A stretch of DNA of 64,000 bases from an uncultured Clostridia bacterium (GCA_937901125.1 CALCGT010000006.1:23211-87210); one strand, 5' to 3'; shown: positions 34,667 to 44,288, counted from the stretch's first letter. A program made the numbers and translations. The notes: generated by a model from the letters alone, not told the origin.

Positions 34667-34745
34667 AATACCCTGTTTTCCTCGGAGGGGCAAAACCCGC
34701 CCTGCGGATTCCAGTTGGAAAACGCTTTGTTTTCCAAGCCTTACC
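34613..34745. repeat. Dispersed repeat, copy G
   Basis: This copy is similar over ~120 bases to 12204-12324 in the gyrB-gyrA gap: shared GAGGG.GACAGA, TAAACAGATG, CCCTGTTTTCCTCG, CCTGCGGA.TCCA and TTGGAAAAC blocks in the same order. It starts inside the Hsp20-like frame. A GGAAAACG...TTTTCC pairing lies at its right side. Confidence 0.72.
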
Positions 34746-34772
34746 GCTTGTTGAAAAATGATTCATATATAG

Positions 34773-34806
34773 AAAGCCCCGATCCATTTGGATAGGGGCT
34801 TTATTT
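34773..34806. terminator. Bidirectional terminator
   Basis: AAAGCCCC-ATCC/GGAT-GGGGCTTT has A residues on one side and T residues on the other. It most likely ends the leftward lipoprotein gene. Confidence 0.78.
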
Positions 34807-34812
34807 TATACA

Positions 34813-35235
34813 TTATTTAGAGAATTCACATGCAATAGGCTGCTCATTGACGATTAGGATGATTCGGTGTTCACCGCCGTTGATGCTGCCGCAGAGACCT
34901 TTCCATTCCACTTCTTTTTCTATGGAAGTACCGGCAGGGATCGTTTCTGTGGTATCCCGTTTCCAGTGGGATTCTCTTGTACCGATGTTTTCCTCCCATA
35001 CACCTTCTTTGTTCTTGCTTTCCAGATGGTATTCTACAGGGTCGAAGAGAACATCTTCATCGGAATCGTTTGCGATGACAAATGTGGCTCTGGAAGCTTT
35101 CAGTGTATCTTCCATCAGGGTCAATGTTATGCCTTCTACGGTGTTTACATCATTAAAAACAGTTGTGTAATCGCCGCCGCAGCCGGTCAGCGCCAAAATT
35201 AAGATTGTCAGCAATGCAAATAATTTTTTTCTCAT
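34813..35235 (-). CDS. Lipoprotein with an Ig-like domain
   Basis: The 140-aa product has a lipoprotein signal ending LTGC (lipid-modified Cys ~19). It continues with a single beta-sandwich-like domain (ITLTLMEDTLKASRATFVIANDSDEDVLF..., IPAGTSIEKEVEW, HRIILIV), similar in layout to bacterial Ig-like domains that bind or brace surface structures. A specific role is not known. It is a monocistronic leftward gene. Confidence 0.75.
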   Translation of the reverse strand: MRKKLFALLTILILALTGCGGDYTTVFNDVNTVEGITLTLMEDTLKASRATFVIANDSDEDVLFDPVEYHLESKNKEGVWEENIGTRESHWKRDTTETIPAGTSIEKEVEWKGLCGSINGGEHRIILIVNEQPIACEFSK

Positions 35236-35319
35236 GTAGAATCATCCCTTCTTGTTTTTGTTCCTGCTTTGTTGATTGTACCATATTTTATCAACCCATA
35301 CAAGAAAAGGAACAGATTC

Positions 35320-36033
35320 TCAGGGGGTTATCGGATAGTATTTTCCGATCAGCTGCTCTGTTTTGATATCCACCAGATCAAAATTTTTCTCTGTTTCGTT
35401 GTAATGGAAACGGAAATTGCGATTCAGCTTGGCTCGTTTGCTCTTATCTCCCCAAAGGAGAGGGCGGTCTTTTTCATTGAATTCTGGATTGACCCAGCCC
35501 ACATAGCCTCTGTAGCGGGGGGCGCCGCCATAGCGGAGCAGCAGGGCCCGATATTTTTCCCGGAAGCGGTCCAATTCCGTCCAGTTGCCGCTTTCCTTTG
35601 CCTGCTTCAGGGATTCTTCCAGATAATCCAAGGGTGTTTCGTTCTGGTAGCGGGCATTGACCTTTGCGCCCTTTTGCAAAAGCAGCTCTGCTGCTTTCAG
35701 CATGTCTCTATCCATGGCTGTAGGCCAGACAAAGCACCATACGGCACTCATATCATCTTCATTTTTCACCTTTACATCCAGCCCATAGCGGAAAAAAAGC
35801 TCCAGCAAGTCAGGGAGATATTTTCCTGTTTCCTTTACATCGTCGTTTTCATCCACATATTCTCCATAATACTCTAAGATGGTCAGGAATACATTCCGTT
35901 CCATACCGATTTTATTCAGATCCGCTCCCGCCTGCAGAAGAGATTCTATGGTATCCATCCTGGGTGGAATCATTCTGGCCTCATAGATCAAACGATTTTC
36001 CATTTCGGAAAACGCAATATCATATTTTTCCAT
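35320..36033 (-). CDS. Ankyrin-repeat-like protein
   Basis: The 237-aa protein has at least two ankyrin-like units: TIESLLQAGADLNKIG (residues ~28-43) and KAAELLLQKGAKVNARYQNETPLDYL (~112-137), with a possible third around LLELFFRYGLDVKVK. The C-terminal 80 residues are of unknown fold. It has no signal peptide. Ankyrin repeats mediate protein contacts; the partner is unknown. The start at 36033 follows GGGAGA. Confidence 0.75.
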   Translation of the reverse strand: MEKYDIAFSEMENRLIYEARMIPPRMDTIESLLQAGADLNKIGMERNVFLTILEYYGEYVDENDDVKETGKYLPDLLELFFRYGLDVKVKNEDDMSAVWCFVWPTAMDRDMLKAAELLLQKGAKVNARYQNETPLDYLEESLKQAKESGNWTELDRFREKYRALLLRYGGAPRYRGYVGWVNPEFNEKDRPLLWGDKSKRAKLNRNFRFHYNETEKNFDLVDIKTEQLIGKYYPITP

Positions 36034-36229
36034 GCCCTTTTCTCCCTTTCTTTTTTTCGTTTGTTGGTTATGCTAGCTTTATTTTACAATATGTTTCACA
36101 AAATGTCACTATTTGTGTCTTAGCGACTTTATAGCAATTTCGCAAAATGAAACATTTTGAAAAGGGGGGGCGGGAATGAAAAAAGAAAACCGCGCCATTT
36201 GGGAAACGGTTTTTCTGACTTTGGGAGGT

Positions 36230-36943
36230 TTATTTTCTCAGGTCGTCCAGCAGCTGGGTTTTGCCCTCTGTTTTTTCATCCTTCATTTTTACGATCTTTG
36301 CAGGGGAGCCGGCTACCACAGCCCTGGCGGGAACATCCTCTGTTACCACAGCCCCAGCGGCAACAACGGCATCCTTCCCGATGTGTACCCCTTCCAAGAC
36401 AACGGCATTTGCACCGATTAATACGCCATCCTCTACGATAACGGGGGTGGCAGAAGGGGGCTCCAATACGCCTGCCAACACGGCACCTGCGCCGATATGC
36501 GCATTTTTGCCCACGGTGGCCCTTGCCCCCAAAACGGCGTTCATGTCGATCATAGAGCCTTCGCCGATCTCTGCGCCGATATTGATGACAGCACCCATCA
36601 TGACAACAGCGTTTTTGCCGATAGCAACACGGTCACGGATGGTGCAGCCGGGTTCAATGCGAGCTTCAATTTTTGTGATATCCAGCAGGGGCACAGCGGA
36701 GTTTCTTGCATCATTTTCTGTGAAGGTATCCTGTATACGGTCTGCATTGCCTTGCAAAACCTTCTGCACCAAGGCATAATCGCCGATCAGAATATAAAAA
36801 TCATTGGTGCCAAAGCACTTTACCCCTTCGGGTACCTTTGCCGCGGAAAGGTCGCCCTTTACATAGACCTTTACAGGGGTTGCCTTTTTTGCATCCTTGA
36901 TATATCTTGCAATTTCATAGGGGTTTGTCATATCGTATTCCAT
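36230..36943 (-). CDS. dapH: Tetrahydrodipicolinate N-acetyltransferase
   Basis: The 237-aa enzyme acetylates 2,3,4,5-tetrahydrodipicolinate in the acetylase branch of lysine and meso-diaminopimelate synthesis. The N-terminal DapH domain (KYI-like start [22 protein letters not shown]) is followed by a left-handed beta-helix built from hexapeptide repeats (residues ~90-215; [32 protein letters not shown]). The acetyl-CoA site is expected between helix coils. AAAGGAG lies nine bases before the ATG. It diverges from the deacetylase gene, which acts two steps later. Confidence 0.93.
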   Translation of the reverse strand: MEYDMTNPYEIARYIKDAKKATPVKVYVKGDLSAAKVPEGVKCFGTNDFYILIGDYALVQKVLQGNADRIQDTFTENDARNSAVPLLDITKIEARIEPGCTIRDRVAIGKNAVVMMGAVINIGAEIGEGSMIDMNAVLGARATVGKNAHIGAGAVLAGVLEPPSATPVIVEDGVLIGANAVVLEGVHIGKDAVVAAGAVVTEDVPARAVVAGSPAKIVKMKDEKTEGKTQLLDDLRK

Positions 36944-37096
36944 GGATCTTCACTCCTTTATGTGTATAGCAGATTTTATTGATTCGTTTTTTTAATGTAT
37001 TTTATTATAAATGGAAGTGGTAGACTTTCCAAGATGTTCGTTGACAAAAACAAAAAAGCGTGAAAAAATCTAAACAGAACGAAGGAGTGGATACAT

Positions 37097-38233
37097 ATGA
37101 ATACATATTTTGAAAATATAAAAGAGGAATTGAAACAGATTCGGAGAGATTTGCACAAAATTCCCGAAGCAGGTCTGCAGGAATATCAAACTTCTGACTA
37201 TATTAGAAAAAAGCTGGAGTCCTTTGGCGTGGACCGGATAGAGACCTGGTTGGAAACGGCAGTAGCGGCGATTTTTGGCGAAGGGGGCGAAACCATTGCC
37301 TTTCGTGCAGATATCGATGGTCTGCCCGTGCAGGAAACATCCAAGGAATATGCTTCCCAGCATCCCGGTTGGATGCATGCCTGCGGTCATGATGGACATA
37401 CTGCTATTTTACTGGGCTTTGCCAAATACCTCTGCGACCATCCCGAGGCCTATGCCCACCGCAGAGTGGTCCTCATTTTCCAGCCTGCGGAAGAAGGCCC
37501 CGGAGGGGCAAAGCTCCTCATCGATGCAGGCTTGCTGAAAAAGTATGAGATAAAGAAGATTATCGGCTGTCATATCTTTCCCCAAGTGCCTCAAGGGAAA
37601 ATTGCCTGCCGAAAGGGTGCCATGATGGCAAGAAACGGAGAGGTAGACCTGCATATCCGTGGCACAAGCGCCCATGGTGCACAGCCCCAGCTGGGCAATG
37701 ATGCTGTTTTGGCGGCAGGGGCAGTCATCACAGCCATTCATACCATCCTCAGCCGCAATGTCTCCCCTCTGGACAGTGGCGTGCTGACCTTTGGCTCTAT
37801 CCATGGGGGCGAAGCCTGCAATATCATTGCCAAGGAAGTGAAGCTGGAAGGGACCATGCGGGCCTTCAGCGATTCTGCCTACGAAACCATGGAAAAACGT
37901 GTCCATGAAGTGGTGCAGGGGGTAGCGGCAGGATATGGCTGCCGGGGGAAAGCAGTGTTCCGCCATATGTATCGGGTGGTGGATAACGACCCTGCCCTGG
38001 TGCAGGCCTTAGAGGAGGTCTGCGGCGATGCTTATGAGGAAACACCTCCCTACATGCTGGCGGAGGATTTCTCCCTTTATCAGACCCAGATTCCCGGTAT
38101 GTTCTTCTTTTTGGGCAGCGGCAACGCGGAAAAGGGCTTTACGGCATCTCTCCATAGTGCTGAATTTGATTTTGATGAAGCCATTCTTCCCAAAGGAGTA
38201 GAAACCTACGCAAAGCTGCTGCAAAATATCTAA
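37097..38233 (+). CDS. M20-family N-acetyldiaminopimelate deacetylase
   Basis: The 378-aa metalloenzyme has the M20 amidohydrolase motifs: RRDLHKIPE near the start, FRADIDGLPV, the metal site MHACGHDGHTA and QPAEEGPGGAKL. The dimerisation domain lies in the middle, and the last ligand is in the C-terminal part (TASLHSAEFDFDE). Given its place next to dapH, it probably removes the acetyl group from N-acetyl-LL-diaminopimelate, completing the acetylase route; other M20 substrates are possible. The ~150-base gap between the two genes holds both promoters. Confidence 0.87.
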   Translation: MNTYFENIKEELKQIRRDLHKIPEAGLQEYQTSDYIRKKLESFGVDRIETWLETAVAAIFGEGGETIAFRADIDGLPVQETSKEYASQHPGWMHACGHDGHTAILLGFAKYLCDHPEAYAHRRVVLIFQPAEEGPGGAKLLIDAGLLKKYEIKKIIGCHIFPQVPQGKIACRKGAMMARNGEVDLHIRGTSAHGAQPQLGNDAVLAAGAVITAIHTILSRNVSPLDSGVLTFGSIHGGEACNIIAKEVKLEGTMRAFSDSAYETMEKRVHEVVQGVAAGYGCRGKAVFRHMYRVVDNDPALVQALEEVCGDAYEETPPYMLAEDFSLYQTQIPGMFFFLGSGNAEKGFTASLHSAEFDFDEAILPKGVETYAKLLQNI

Positions 38234-38255
38234 GGATACTTCATAAAATAGAAAT

Positions 38256-38292
38256 AGAAAAGGATACTCTTTTTCAGAGTATCCTTTCTGTT
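38256..38292 (+). terminator. Intrinsic terminator after the deacetylase
   Basis: AGAAAAGGATACTCT/AGAGTATCCTTTCT forms a 14-bp stem with a five-base loop. Confidence 0.85.
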
Positions 38293-38322
38293 TTCCTGTC
38301 GTTTTCAAAACCCTGTGAAATG

Positions 38323-38370
38323 AAAAAACACCCTCTCGCAATTTGCCAAAGCGATTTTTGCGAAAGGGTG
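38323..38370 (-). terminator. Intrinsic terminator of the leftward degV gene
   Basis: Read leftward, CACCCTTTCGCAA pairs with TTGCGAGAGGGTG and is followed by six T residues. Confidence 0.8.
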
Positions 38371-38406
38371 TCATATATTTTGATTTATTGGAAATGGGGT
38401 TTGAGA

Positions 38407-39294
38407 TCAGGCATTATATTTTTTGATGACGGCAATCCCCAGAGGGGTAGGGCCTGTATGTACACCGATGGCACAGCCGATCTGATAGGATTCCACCTCT
38501 CCTGTAAAGCCGATTTCCTTCATGGCTGCTGTCACATCGGCATAGAATTGACCAAATTCCGCTTTATCATAGCCGTAGCCGGTGCAGATGCGATAGTCAT
38601 TGATGTTTTTATCCTTGAAAAAGGCCTGTGCGTCGGCAATGACCTTCTGCAGGGATTTTTTTCTGCTGCGGGCGATGCCTGCGGGCTGCAGTTCGCCGCT
38701 ATGCAGAAACATGATGGGCTTTATCTTCAGGGCGATGGCTGCCTGCTGCAGCACATTGCCGATGCGCCCCCCATGCTTCAGATAAGAAAGGTCTGCACAA
38801 GTGAAAAAGATGCGGGAAGTATACTTCAGTTCTTCGATGCGGCGGATGGTTTCTTTGAAAGAGAAGCCGGACTGGGCCATTTTTGCCGCCTCTGTCACCA
38901 GAAGCCCTTCCTGTACTGTGGCAGACATGCTGTCGATGATTACGATTTTGCAGCCGGGGTATTCCTCCATCAATTCCTCTGCCGCCAAATTGGCGCTCTG
39001 GAAGGAACTGCTGAATTTGGCAGTCAGATTAAAATACAATACATTTTCCCCTGCCTTGGCATAGGGCAGAAGGGCGTTGTAGAAATCCACCTGGGTCTGC
39101 ATGGATGTTTTGGGGAATACACCGGGGTTTTCTGCCATTTCCCGATAAAATTCCTCTGCGGTGATCTCTGTCCGTTCCTTGCGGTAGGTTTCCCCATCAA
39201 AGGAAACGTAATAAGGTATGATGCCGATCTCATATGTTTTTTCCTGTTCCGGTGAAATATCACAGGAGCTGTCGCTGACAACGCGGAAATCCAT
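38407..39294 (-). CDS. DegV-family fatty-acid-binding protein
   Basis: The 295-aa protein shows the DegV fold: an N-terminal VVSDSSCDISPEQ, the fatty-acid binding lip KTSMQTQVDFYNAL (residues ~70-83; usually TSQPS), LTAKFSSSFQSAN, and the C-terminal HTGPTPLGIAVI. DegV/FakB proteins hold an exogenous fatty acid while FakA phosphorylates it; no fakA is present in this window. A GGAGGA site supports the start at 39294. Confidence 0.9.
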   Translation of the reverse strand: MDFRVVSDSSCDISPEQEKTYEIGIIPYYVSFDGETYRKERTEITAEEFYREMAENPGVFPKTSMQTQVDFYNALLPYAKAGENVLYFNLTAKFSSSFQSANLAAEELMEEYPGCKIVIIDSMSATVQEGLLVTEAAKMAQSGFSFKETIRRIEELKYTSRIFFTCADLSYLKHGGRIGNVLQQAAIALKIKPIMFLHSGELQPAGIARSRKKSLQKVIADAQAFFKDKNINDYRICTGYGYDKAEFGQFYADVTAAMKEIGFTGEVESYQIGCAIGVHTGPTPLGIAVIKKYNA

Positions 39295-39420
39295 AAAAAT
39301 CAATCCTCCATTTTTTTGCCTGAAGTCTTGGATATCCCCTTTGGGATAAGCATTGTAGAATATCTTAACATATTCTATCCTGTTTTTCCAGTGAAAAATT
39401 AGTTTTACTTTAAAAATAAA

Positions 39421-39453
39421 TTGACTTATAATTGGTTTTATATTAAAATCAAT
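39421..39453 (+). promoter_or_regulatory. Promoter and probable MarR operator
   Basis: TTGACT and TAAAAT are 17 bases apart. An inverted repeat ATTGGTTTTA-TAT-TAAAATCAAT (39431-39453, one mismatch) fills the spacer and the -10, a good place for autorepression by the MarR protein encoded 58 bases downstream. Confidence 0.75.
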
Positions 39454-39510
39454 TCGTATTATGTTATGATATGAAAATTTTCTTTTATTTTAGAAGAAAG
39501 GAGTGGGGAA

Positions 39511-39990
39511 ATGAAAGCTGTGACAGGCAGGGATATCGTTGCCAATATGCTGCAGTTGGGAACAGATATGGCCCGCTGGAACAAAGAATATGCCACAAAG
39601 GAAAAAGTTGTGAAACGCATGGAAGAGTTGGGGCTGACCCATCATCAGGTAGAGATTTTGGGATTCATTCATGCAAACCCGGAGCTGGATACGGTCTCCG
39701 CTTTATCGTCGGAGCTGTATATCAGTAAGGGCAGCCTTTCCCTGATGCTTTCCAAGCTGCAGGCTGGTGGCTTTGTGCAGAAAAAAGCGGCGAAGGGCGG
39801 CGATGACGGCAGAAAGGTTTTTGTTTCCCTGACACCCAAGGGCAAACGGGCAGTGGAAGAAATTATGGATCTGCTGATTGGAAATGCGGCTGTGGTTTTC
39901 GACTGTATGGACGAAGAACGACGCAGTTTGATTTATACAAAGGTAAAAGAATTGATGCAATTATTCAATGTAGGAGGATGGAAAGAATGA
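39511..39990 (+). CDS. MarR-family regulator of the efflux operon
   Basis: The 159-aa protein is a winged-helix MarR regulator. Its recognition region is AEL-like (VSALSSELYISKGSLSLMLSKLQAGGFVQKK, residues ~53-84), and the wing includes DDGRKVFVSLTPKGKRAV. It is the first gene of an operon with an RND pump, and its last codons overlap the next start (ATGA), so it very likely represses the operon and releases it on ligand binding. An inverted repeat in the promoter fits as its operator. Confidence 0.9.
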   Translation: MKAVTGRDIVANMLQLGTDMARWNKEYATKEKVVKRMEELGLTHHQVEILGFIHANPELDTVSALSSELYISKGSLSLMLSKLQAGGFVQKKAAKGGDDGRKVFVSLTPKGKRAVEEIMDLLIGNAAVVFDCMDEERRSLIYTKVKELMQLFNVGGWKE

Positions 39991-41108
39991 AAAAGAAATT
40001 GTTAATTTCTCTGGCTTTGTGCGTGGCACTGGGTACAGCCTGCGGCAAAGAGGAGGTTGTGGAGGAAAAGAACCTGCGTTCCGTTGAGATCACAACCGTA
40101 GGCAAAGGCGAGATATCCAGTGAATTCGCTTACACAGGCAAAGCAGCCCCTTCCAAGGAAGTCGCTGTTGTACCCACCGTACCCGGCAAGGTAATCAATT
40201 ACAATTATGAAGTAGGCGATAAGGTTGGTCAGGGGGCAGTCCTGTTCACCGTAGATACCACCGACCTGCAGAACAATATGCGTTCTCTGGAAGCAAACTA
40301 TAATGTAGCCAAGCTGGGCAGAGATAACGCAAAATCTACATATGAAAGTAATAAGCTGCTGTATGATGAAGAAATCATCTCCAAGCAGGAATTCGACCAG
40401 ATCAAATTCGCTTATGATTCGGCAGAAGCCCAGCTCACCTCCATCCAGGTGCAGATGGATAATCTGAAAAAGAGCATCAGCGATTGTTCCGTAACTTCTC
40501 CCATGACAGGCGTTATCGCTACAAGAGGCGTGGAACGAGGTGGCTTTGCTTCTCAGGCAGCTCCCGCTTATACAGTCATGGATCTGTCTACCATCAAGGT
40601 AGAGGTGGGCGTTTCCGAACAGGTGCTGAATACCATCCATATCGGCGATCAGGTTTCCGTGCGGATGACAGCTGTTTCCGAAGAACCTTTGACAGGCAAA
40701 GTTTCTACCATTGCTCCTGCTGCAGGCCAGACAGGCATGTATACCGTGAAGGTGGAACTGAATAACAAAGACGGCAAGATCAAATCCGGCATGATGGCGG
40801 AGGTAAACTTCACCATGGAAAGCTCTGAAGATACCATCATTCTGCCTCGCAACGCTGTCATTGAAAAAGACGGCGAAACCTATGTTTATGTTGTGGAAAA
40901 CGGCATAGCGAAGAAAGTGATGGTAGAACTGGGCATCGAAGCAGATGATACCATCGAGATCGTCAGCGGTTTGAAAGACGGCGATGATGTTGTCACAAAG
41001 GGTCAGACCTATATTTCTGACGGCGAAGAAGTCAATGTTACCAACGCCGACTCCGCAAAAGCAACAAAAGAAACATCCAATAAAAAAACAGAAGAAAAGG
41101 GGGAATGA
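39987..41108 (+). CDS. RND efflux periplasmic-adaptor (membrane fusion) subunit
   Basis: The 373-aa lipoprotein has a signal with lipobox LGTAC (lipid-modified Cys ~15). The standard adaptor layout follows: a barrel-lipoyl half-motif (VVPTVPGKVINYNYEVGDKVGQG), an alpha-hairpin (residues ~90-150), the second lipoyl half (SVTSPMTGVIATRGVERGGFA-like) and a beta-barrel part. The C-terminal tail is low complexity (Lys, Thr, Glu). It should couple to the RND pump encoded next. In a Gram-positive cell it is anchored outside the single membrane. The start at 39987 follows AGGAGG. Confidence 0.92.
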   Translation: MKKKLLISLALCVALGTACGKEEVVEEKNLRSVEITTVGKGEISSEFAYTGKAAPSKEVAVVPTVPGKVINYNYEVGDKVGQGAVLFTVDTTDLQNNMRSLEANYNVAKLGRDNAKSTYESNKLLYDEEIISKQEFDQIKFAYDSAEAQLTSIQVQMDNLKKSISDCSVTSPMTGVIATRGVERGGFASQAAPAYTVMDLSTIKVEVGVSEQVLNTIHIGDQVSVRMTAVSEEPLTGKVSTIAPAAGQTGMYTVKVELNNKDGKIKSGMMAEVNFTMESSEDTIILPRNAVIEKDGETYVYVVENGIAKKVMVELGIEADDTIEIVSGLKDGDDVVTKGQTYISDGEEVNVTNADSAKATKETSNKKTEEKGE

Positions 41109-41111
41109 TAA

Positions 41112-44100
41112 ATGTTCTCCAAACTTTGTATCCGAAAACCCGTAACCACCATTATGGTGACGTTGATGGTGTTCATTGCCGGGATCGTTTCCTATTTCAA
41201 TTTGGATCAGGCCCTGATGCCTGATGTAGACCTGCCCATCGCTGTTGTGGCAACCACCTATGTAGGCGCATCCCCTGAGGAAATCGAGAACCTGATATCC
41301 AAGCCTTTGGAAGAAGGTCTGGGCTCCATTTCCAATGTAGATACTATTACCTCTGTTTCCTCGGCAAATGTCTCTATGGTTGTCCTGCAGTTTGTAGACG
41401 GCACCGATATCGATATGGCCGCCGTGGATATGCGGGATAAGCTGGACCAGATCAAATCCGGCCTGCCCGATGATGCCGGCGACCCTATGGTCATCAAAAT
41501 GGATATCAATGCCATCCCCATCATGATCGGTGTCAAGGCGGAAAATCTGGACTTGACAGCTTTGAATGAACTGCTGGAGGATAATGTTGTCAACAGGCTG
41601 GAACGTATCGAAGGCGTTGCTTCCGTTGACCTTTCTGGCGGCATCACCCGTGAGGTGCGTATCACCGTAGACCCTGCGAAGCTGGCAGGCTATGGCCTGA
41701 CCACTTCCACCCTGTCCAATATCCTGAAGGCGGAAAATATGAACTTGCCCTCCGGCAGTCTGTCTCAGGGGGATACTACCATTTCTGTCCGTACCATCGG
41801 TGAATTTACATCCATCCAGCAGATCAATAATCTGCCCATCACCACAGGCACAGGGGCAGTCATCCACCTGAGCGACGTTGCCCGCGTGGAAGAGGTGGAA
41901 GCAGACAGAGATTCCTTTATGTATGTAAATGGGGAAAAGGGTATCCTGATCTCCGTAGACAAACAGTCTACAGCCAACCTGGTAAAAGTCAGCGATTCCC
42001 TGAAAAAAGAGATTGCCGAGCTGCAGAAGGATTATCCAGAACTGGATATCAATCTGCTGACAGATACAGCGGAATATATCGAAATGTCCCTGTCCAATAT
42101 CACACAGACAGCACTTCTGGCGGCAGTCATCGCTTTCTTCGTACTGCTGCTGTTCCTGAAAAATGCCGTAACAGCCGGTATCATCGCCGTTTCCATCCCC
42201 ACCTCCATTATGGCTACCTTTGCCATGATGTATGTGACGGGCATCAATATGAATATGATTTCCATGGGCGGTGTGGCCATCGGTATCGGTATGCTGGTAG
42301 ATAACTCCGTCGTTGTGCTGGATAGTATCTATCAGTATTATGAAAGAGGCTATTCTGCCGTAGAAGCGGCAGAGATTGGTTCCAGGGAAGTTTCCATGGC
42401 CATCACAGCCTCCACCCTGACTACCGTAGCCGTATTCGTGCCTTTGGCACTGACCGGCGGTACCACCGGTGCTATGATGCAGAACCTGTCCTTTACCATT
42501 GTATATGCCCTGGTGGCATCGGTTATCGTAGCGCTGACCTTTGTTCCCATGGCCTGTGGGCTGCTGCTGAAGAAAGAAACAAAATCCATCAACTGGAAAA
42601 ATACAAAATTCCTGAAATTCCTGGATCATTGGGATGCAGCCATTGATACCCTCAGCAGAAAATATGAAAAGATTCTGAAATGGGCTCTGCGCCATAGAAA
42701 GAAAACAGTCATCACCGTGATCGCTGTATTCATTCTGAGCTTGTTCACCGTTCCCATTGCCGGCATGGACTTTATGGCCAGCATGGACCAGGGGACTGCC
42801 AATATCACCGTAGAGCTGCCCAATGGTACTGATTTGGATACTACAGAAGAAACCACACTGGAGGTTCTGTATCGCCTACAGGATATTCCCGAAACGGACT
42901 TGGTTTATGCCAACGTTGGTTCTGGTATGATGAGCAGTGGTACAAATTCTTCCTCTATCACCATCAATCTGGTGGATAAGAAGGATAGAGACCGCTCTAC
43001 CGATGAAGTCTGCGAAGAGATCAAAGGTCTGCTGGCGGATATCCCTGGTGCAGAGATCACCGTAGCTTCCTCCAATGCTGCCATGGGTTCTCTGGCTTCT
43101 GCCGATGTGACCATGAATGTATATGGCTATGATTCCCCTACACTGGTTGAGGTGGAAAAGGAATTGGTGGCAATGCTGTCTGAAGTGCCCGGTCTGTCTG
43201 AAGTAGAAGGTTCTACCGGGGATACGGTTCCCGAAGCCAAGGTGACCATCGACAGAGGCAAAGCTTCTCAGTATGGCATCACCACAGCATCTGTAGCAGG
43301 TGCTTTGAACACGGCTATTTCCGGTTCTACTGCCACCCAGTATAAGGTGGACGGCACAGAGATCGACGTTGTTATCCGCTACGATACGGATGAGGTGAAT
43401 TACCTGACAGACCTGAATAACCTGACCGTAACCTCTGCTTATGGCACACAGATCCCCCTCAGCGATATCGCTACAGTGACCATGGATGAAAGTGCCACCA
43501 CGATCATGCGTGAAAACCAGAAAAACTATATCACCATCAATGCCAACGCAGAAGGCATGAGCGGCAGCGAAGCCCAAAAGCTGGTGGAAAACGCTATGGT
43601 AAACTTTGAACTGCCCGATGGTTGCCACTATGAATTTGGCGGTATGATGGAAATGATGAATGAATCCTTCAGTAGCCTGACTACAGCAATGATCGTAGCA
43701 GTCCTGCTGGTATACATGATCATGGCATCTCAGTTTGAATCCCTGCGGTATCCTTTCATCGTAATGTTCTCCATGCCTCTGGCCATCACAGGCGCCATTT
43801 TGGGTCTGCTGATCACAGGCAATACCATCACAATGCCTGCTATGATGGGCTTTGTTATGCTGGTTGGTATGGTAGTAAACAACGGTATCGTATTGGTAGA
43901 CTATACGAACCAGCTGATGGAACGCGGCATGAATTGCTTCGATGCCCTGACCACAGCAGGTCCCCGTCGTCTGCGTCCTATCCTGATGACGACCCTGACC
44001 ACTGTTTTGGGTATGCTGCCTATGGCACTGGCTACCAGCGAAGGTTCTGAAATGATGCAGGCACTGGCTGTAGCAGTTATCTTCGGTCTGTCCCTGTCTA

Positions 44101-44252
44101 CCGTTGTTACACTGATCTTCATTCCCGTTCTGTATATGTGGATGAATGAAAGAAAACGGAAGGCAAATGCCCGCAAGGCCGCAAAGCGGATTGCCAAAAA
44201 CGCAAAGCTCCATGCGGAAGCACTGGCAAAGGAAAGAGCCGCACAGGCATAA
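41112..44252 (+). CDS. RND-family efflux transporter permease (HAE1 type)
   Basis: The 1046-aa pump has twelve predicted membrane helices with two large extracellular loops (residues ~35-330 and ~560-860). Helix 4 reads GMLVDNSVVVLDS; the first of the two proton-relay Asp of AcrB is kept, and the second position is Asn, as in many HAE1 proteins. GMVVNNGIVLVDY in helix 10 is typical. Proton-driven export of drugs, lipids or other amphipathic compounds is expected. No outer-membrane partner is needed or present. It follows the adaptor gene by three bases, and the tail is basic. Confidence 0.93.
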   Translation: MFSKLCIRKPVTTIMVTLMVFIAGIVSYFNLDQALMPDVDLPIAVVATTYVGASPEEIENLISKPLEEGLGSISNVDTITSVSSANVSMVVLQFVDGTDIDMAAVDMRDKLDQIKSGLPDDAGDPMVIKMDINAIPIMIGVKAENLDLTALNELLEDNVVNRLERIEGVASVDLSGGITREVRITVDPAKLAGYGLTTSTLSNILKAENMNLPSGSLSQGDTTISVRTIGEFTSIQQINNLPITTGTGAVIHLSDVARVEEVEADRDSFMYVNGEKGILISVDKQSTANLVKVSDSLKKEIAELQKDYPELDINLLTDTAEYIEMSLSNITQTALLAAVIAFFVLLLFLKNAVTAGIIAVSIPTSIMATFAMMYVTGINMNMISMGGVAIGIGMLVDNSVVVLDSIYQYYERGYSAVEAAEIGSREVSMAITASTLTTVAVFVPLALTGGTTGAMMQNLSFTIVYALVASVIVALTFVPMACGLLLKKETKSINWKNTKFLKFLDHWDAAIDTLSRKYEKILKWALRHRKKTVITVIAVFILSLFTVPIAGMDFMASMDQGTANITVELPNGTDLDTTEETTLEVLYRLQDIPETDLVYANVGSGMMSSGTNSSSITINLVDKKDRDRSTDEVCEEIKGLLADIPGAEITVASSNAAMGSLASADVTMNVYGYDSPTLVEVEKELVAMLSEVPGLSEVEGSTGDTVPEAKVTIDRGKASQYGITTASVAGALNTAISGSTATQYKVDGTEIDVVIRYDTDEVNYLTDLNNLTVTSAYGTQIPLSDIATVTMDESATTIMRENQKNYITINANAEGMSGSEAQKLVENAMVNFELPDGCHYEFGGMMEMMNESFSSLTTAMIVAVLLVYMIMASQFESLRYPFIVMFSMPLAITGAILGLLITGNTITMPAMMGFVMLVGMVVNNGIVLVDYTNQLMERGMNCFDALTTAGPRRLRPILMTTLTTVLGMLPMALATSEGSEMMQALAVAVIFGLSLSTVVTLIFIPVLYMWMNERKRKANARKAAKRIAKNAKLHAEALAKERAAQA

Positions 44253-44288
44253 ACGTCTTTGAAAAATGAAAAATAAATGATATACTGA

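Noticed and set aside
34494..34787. A leftward frame of 97 codons across the Hsp20 remnant and repeat G
   Set aside because: It consists mostly of repeat DNA and has no ribosome site; the plus-strand CIRCE promoter, ribosome site and frame explain the region better.
40002..42695. A long open frame (~900 codons) on the strand opposite the adaptor and RND pump genes
   Set aside because: It is rich in His, Gln, Cys and Gly without domain character and mirrors the codon bias of the real genes; the pump and adaptor families are clear.
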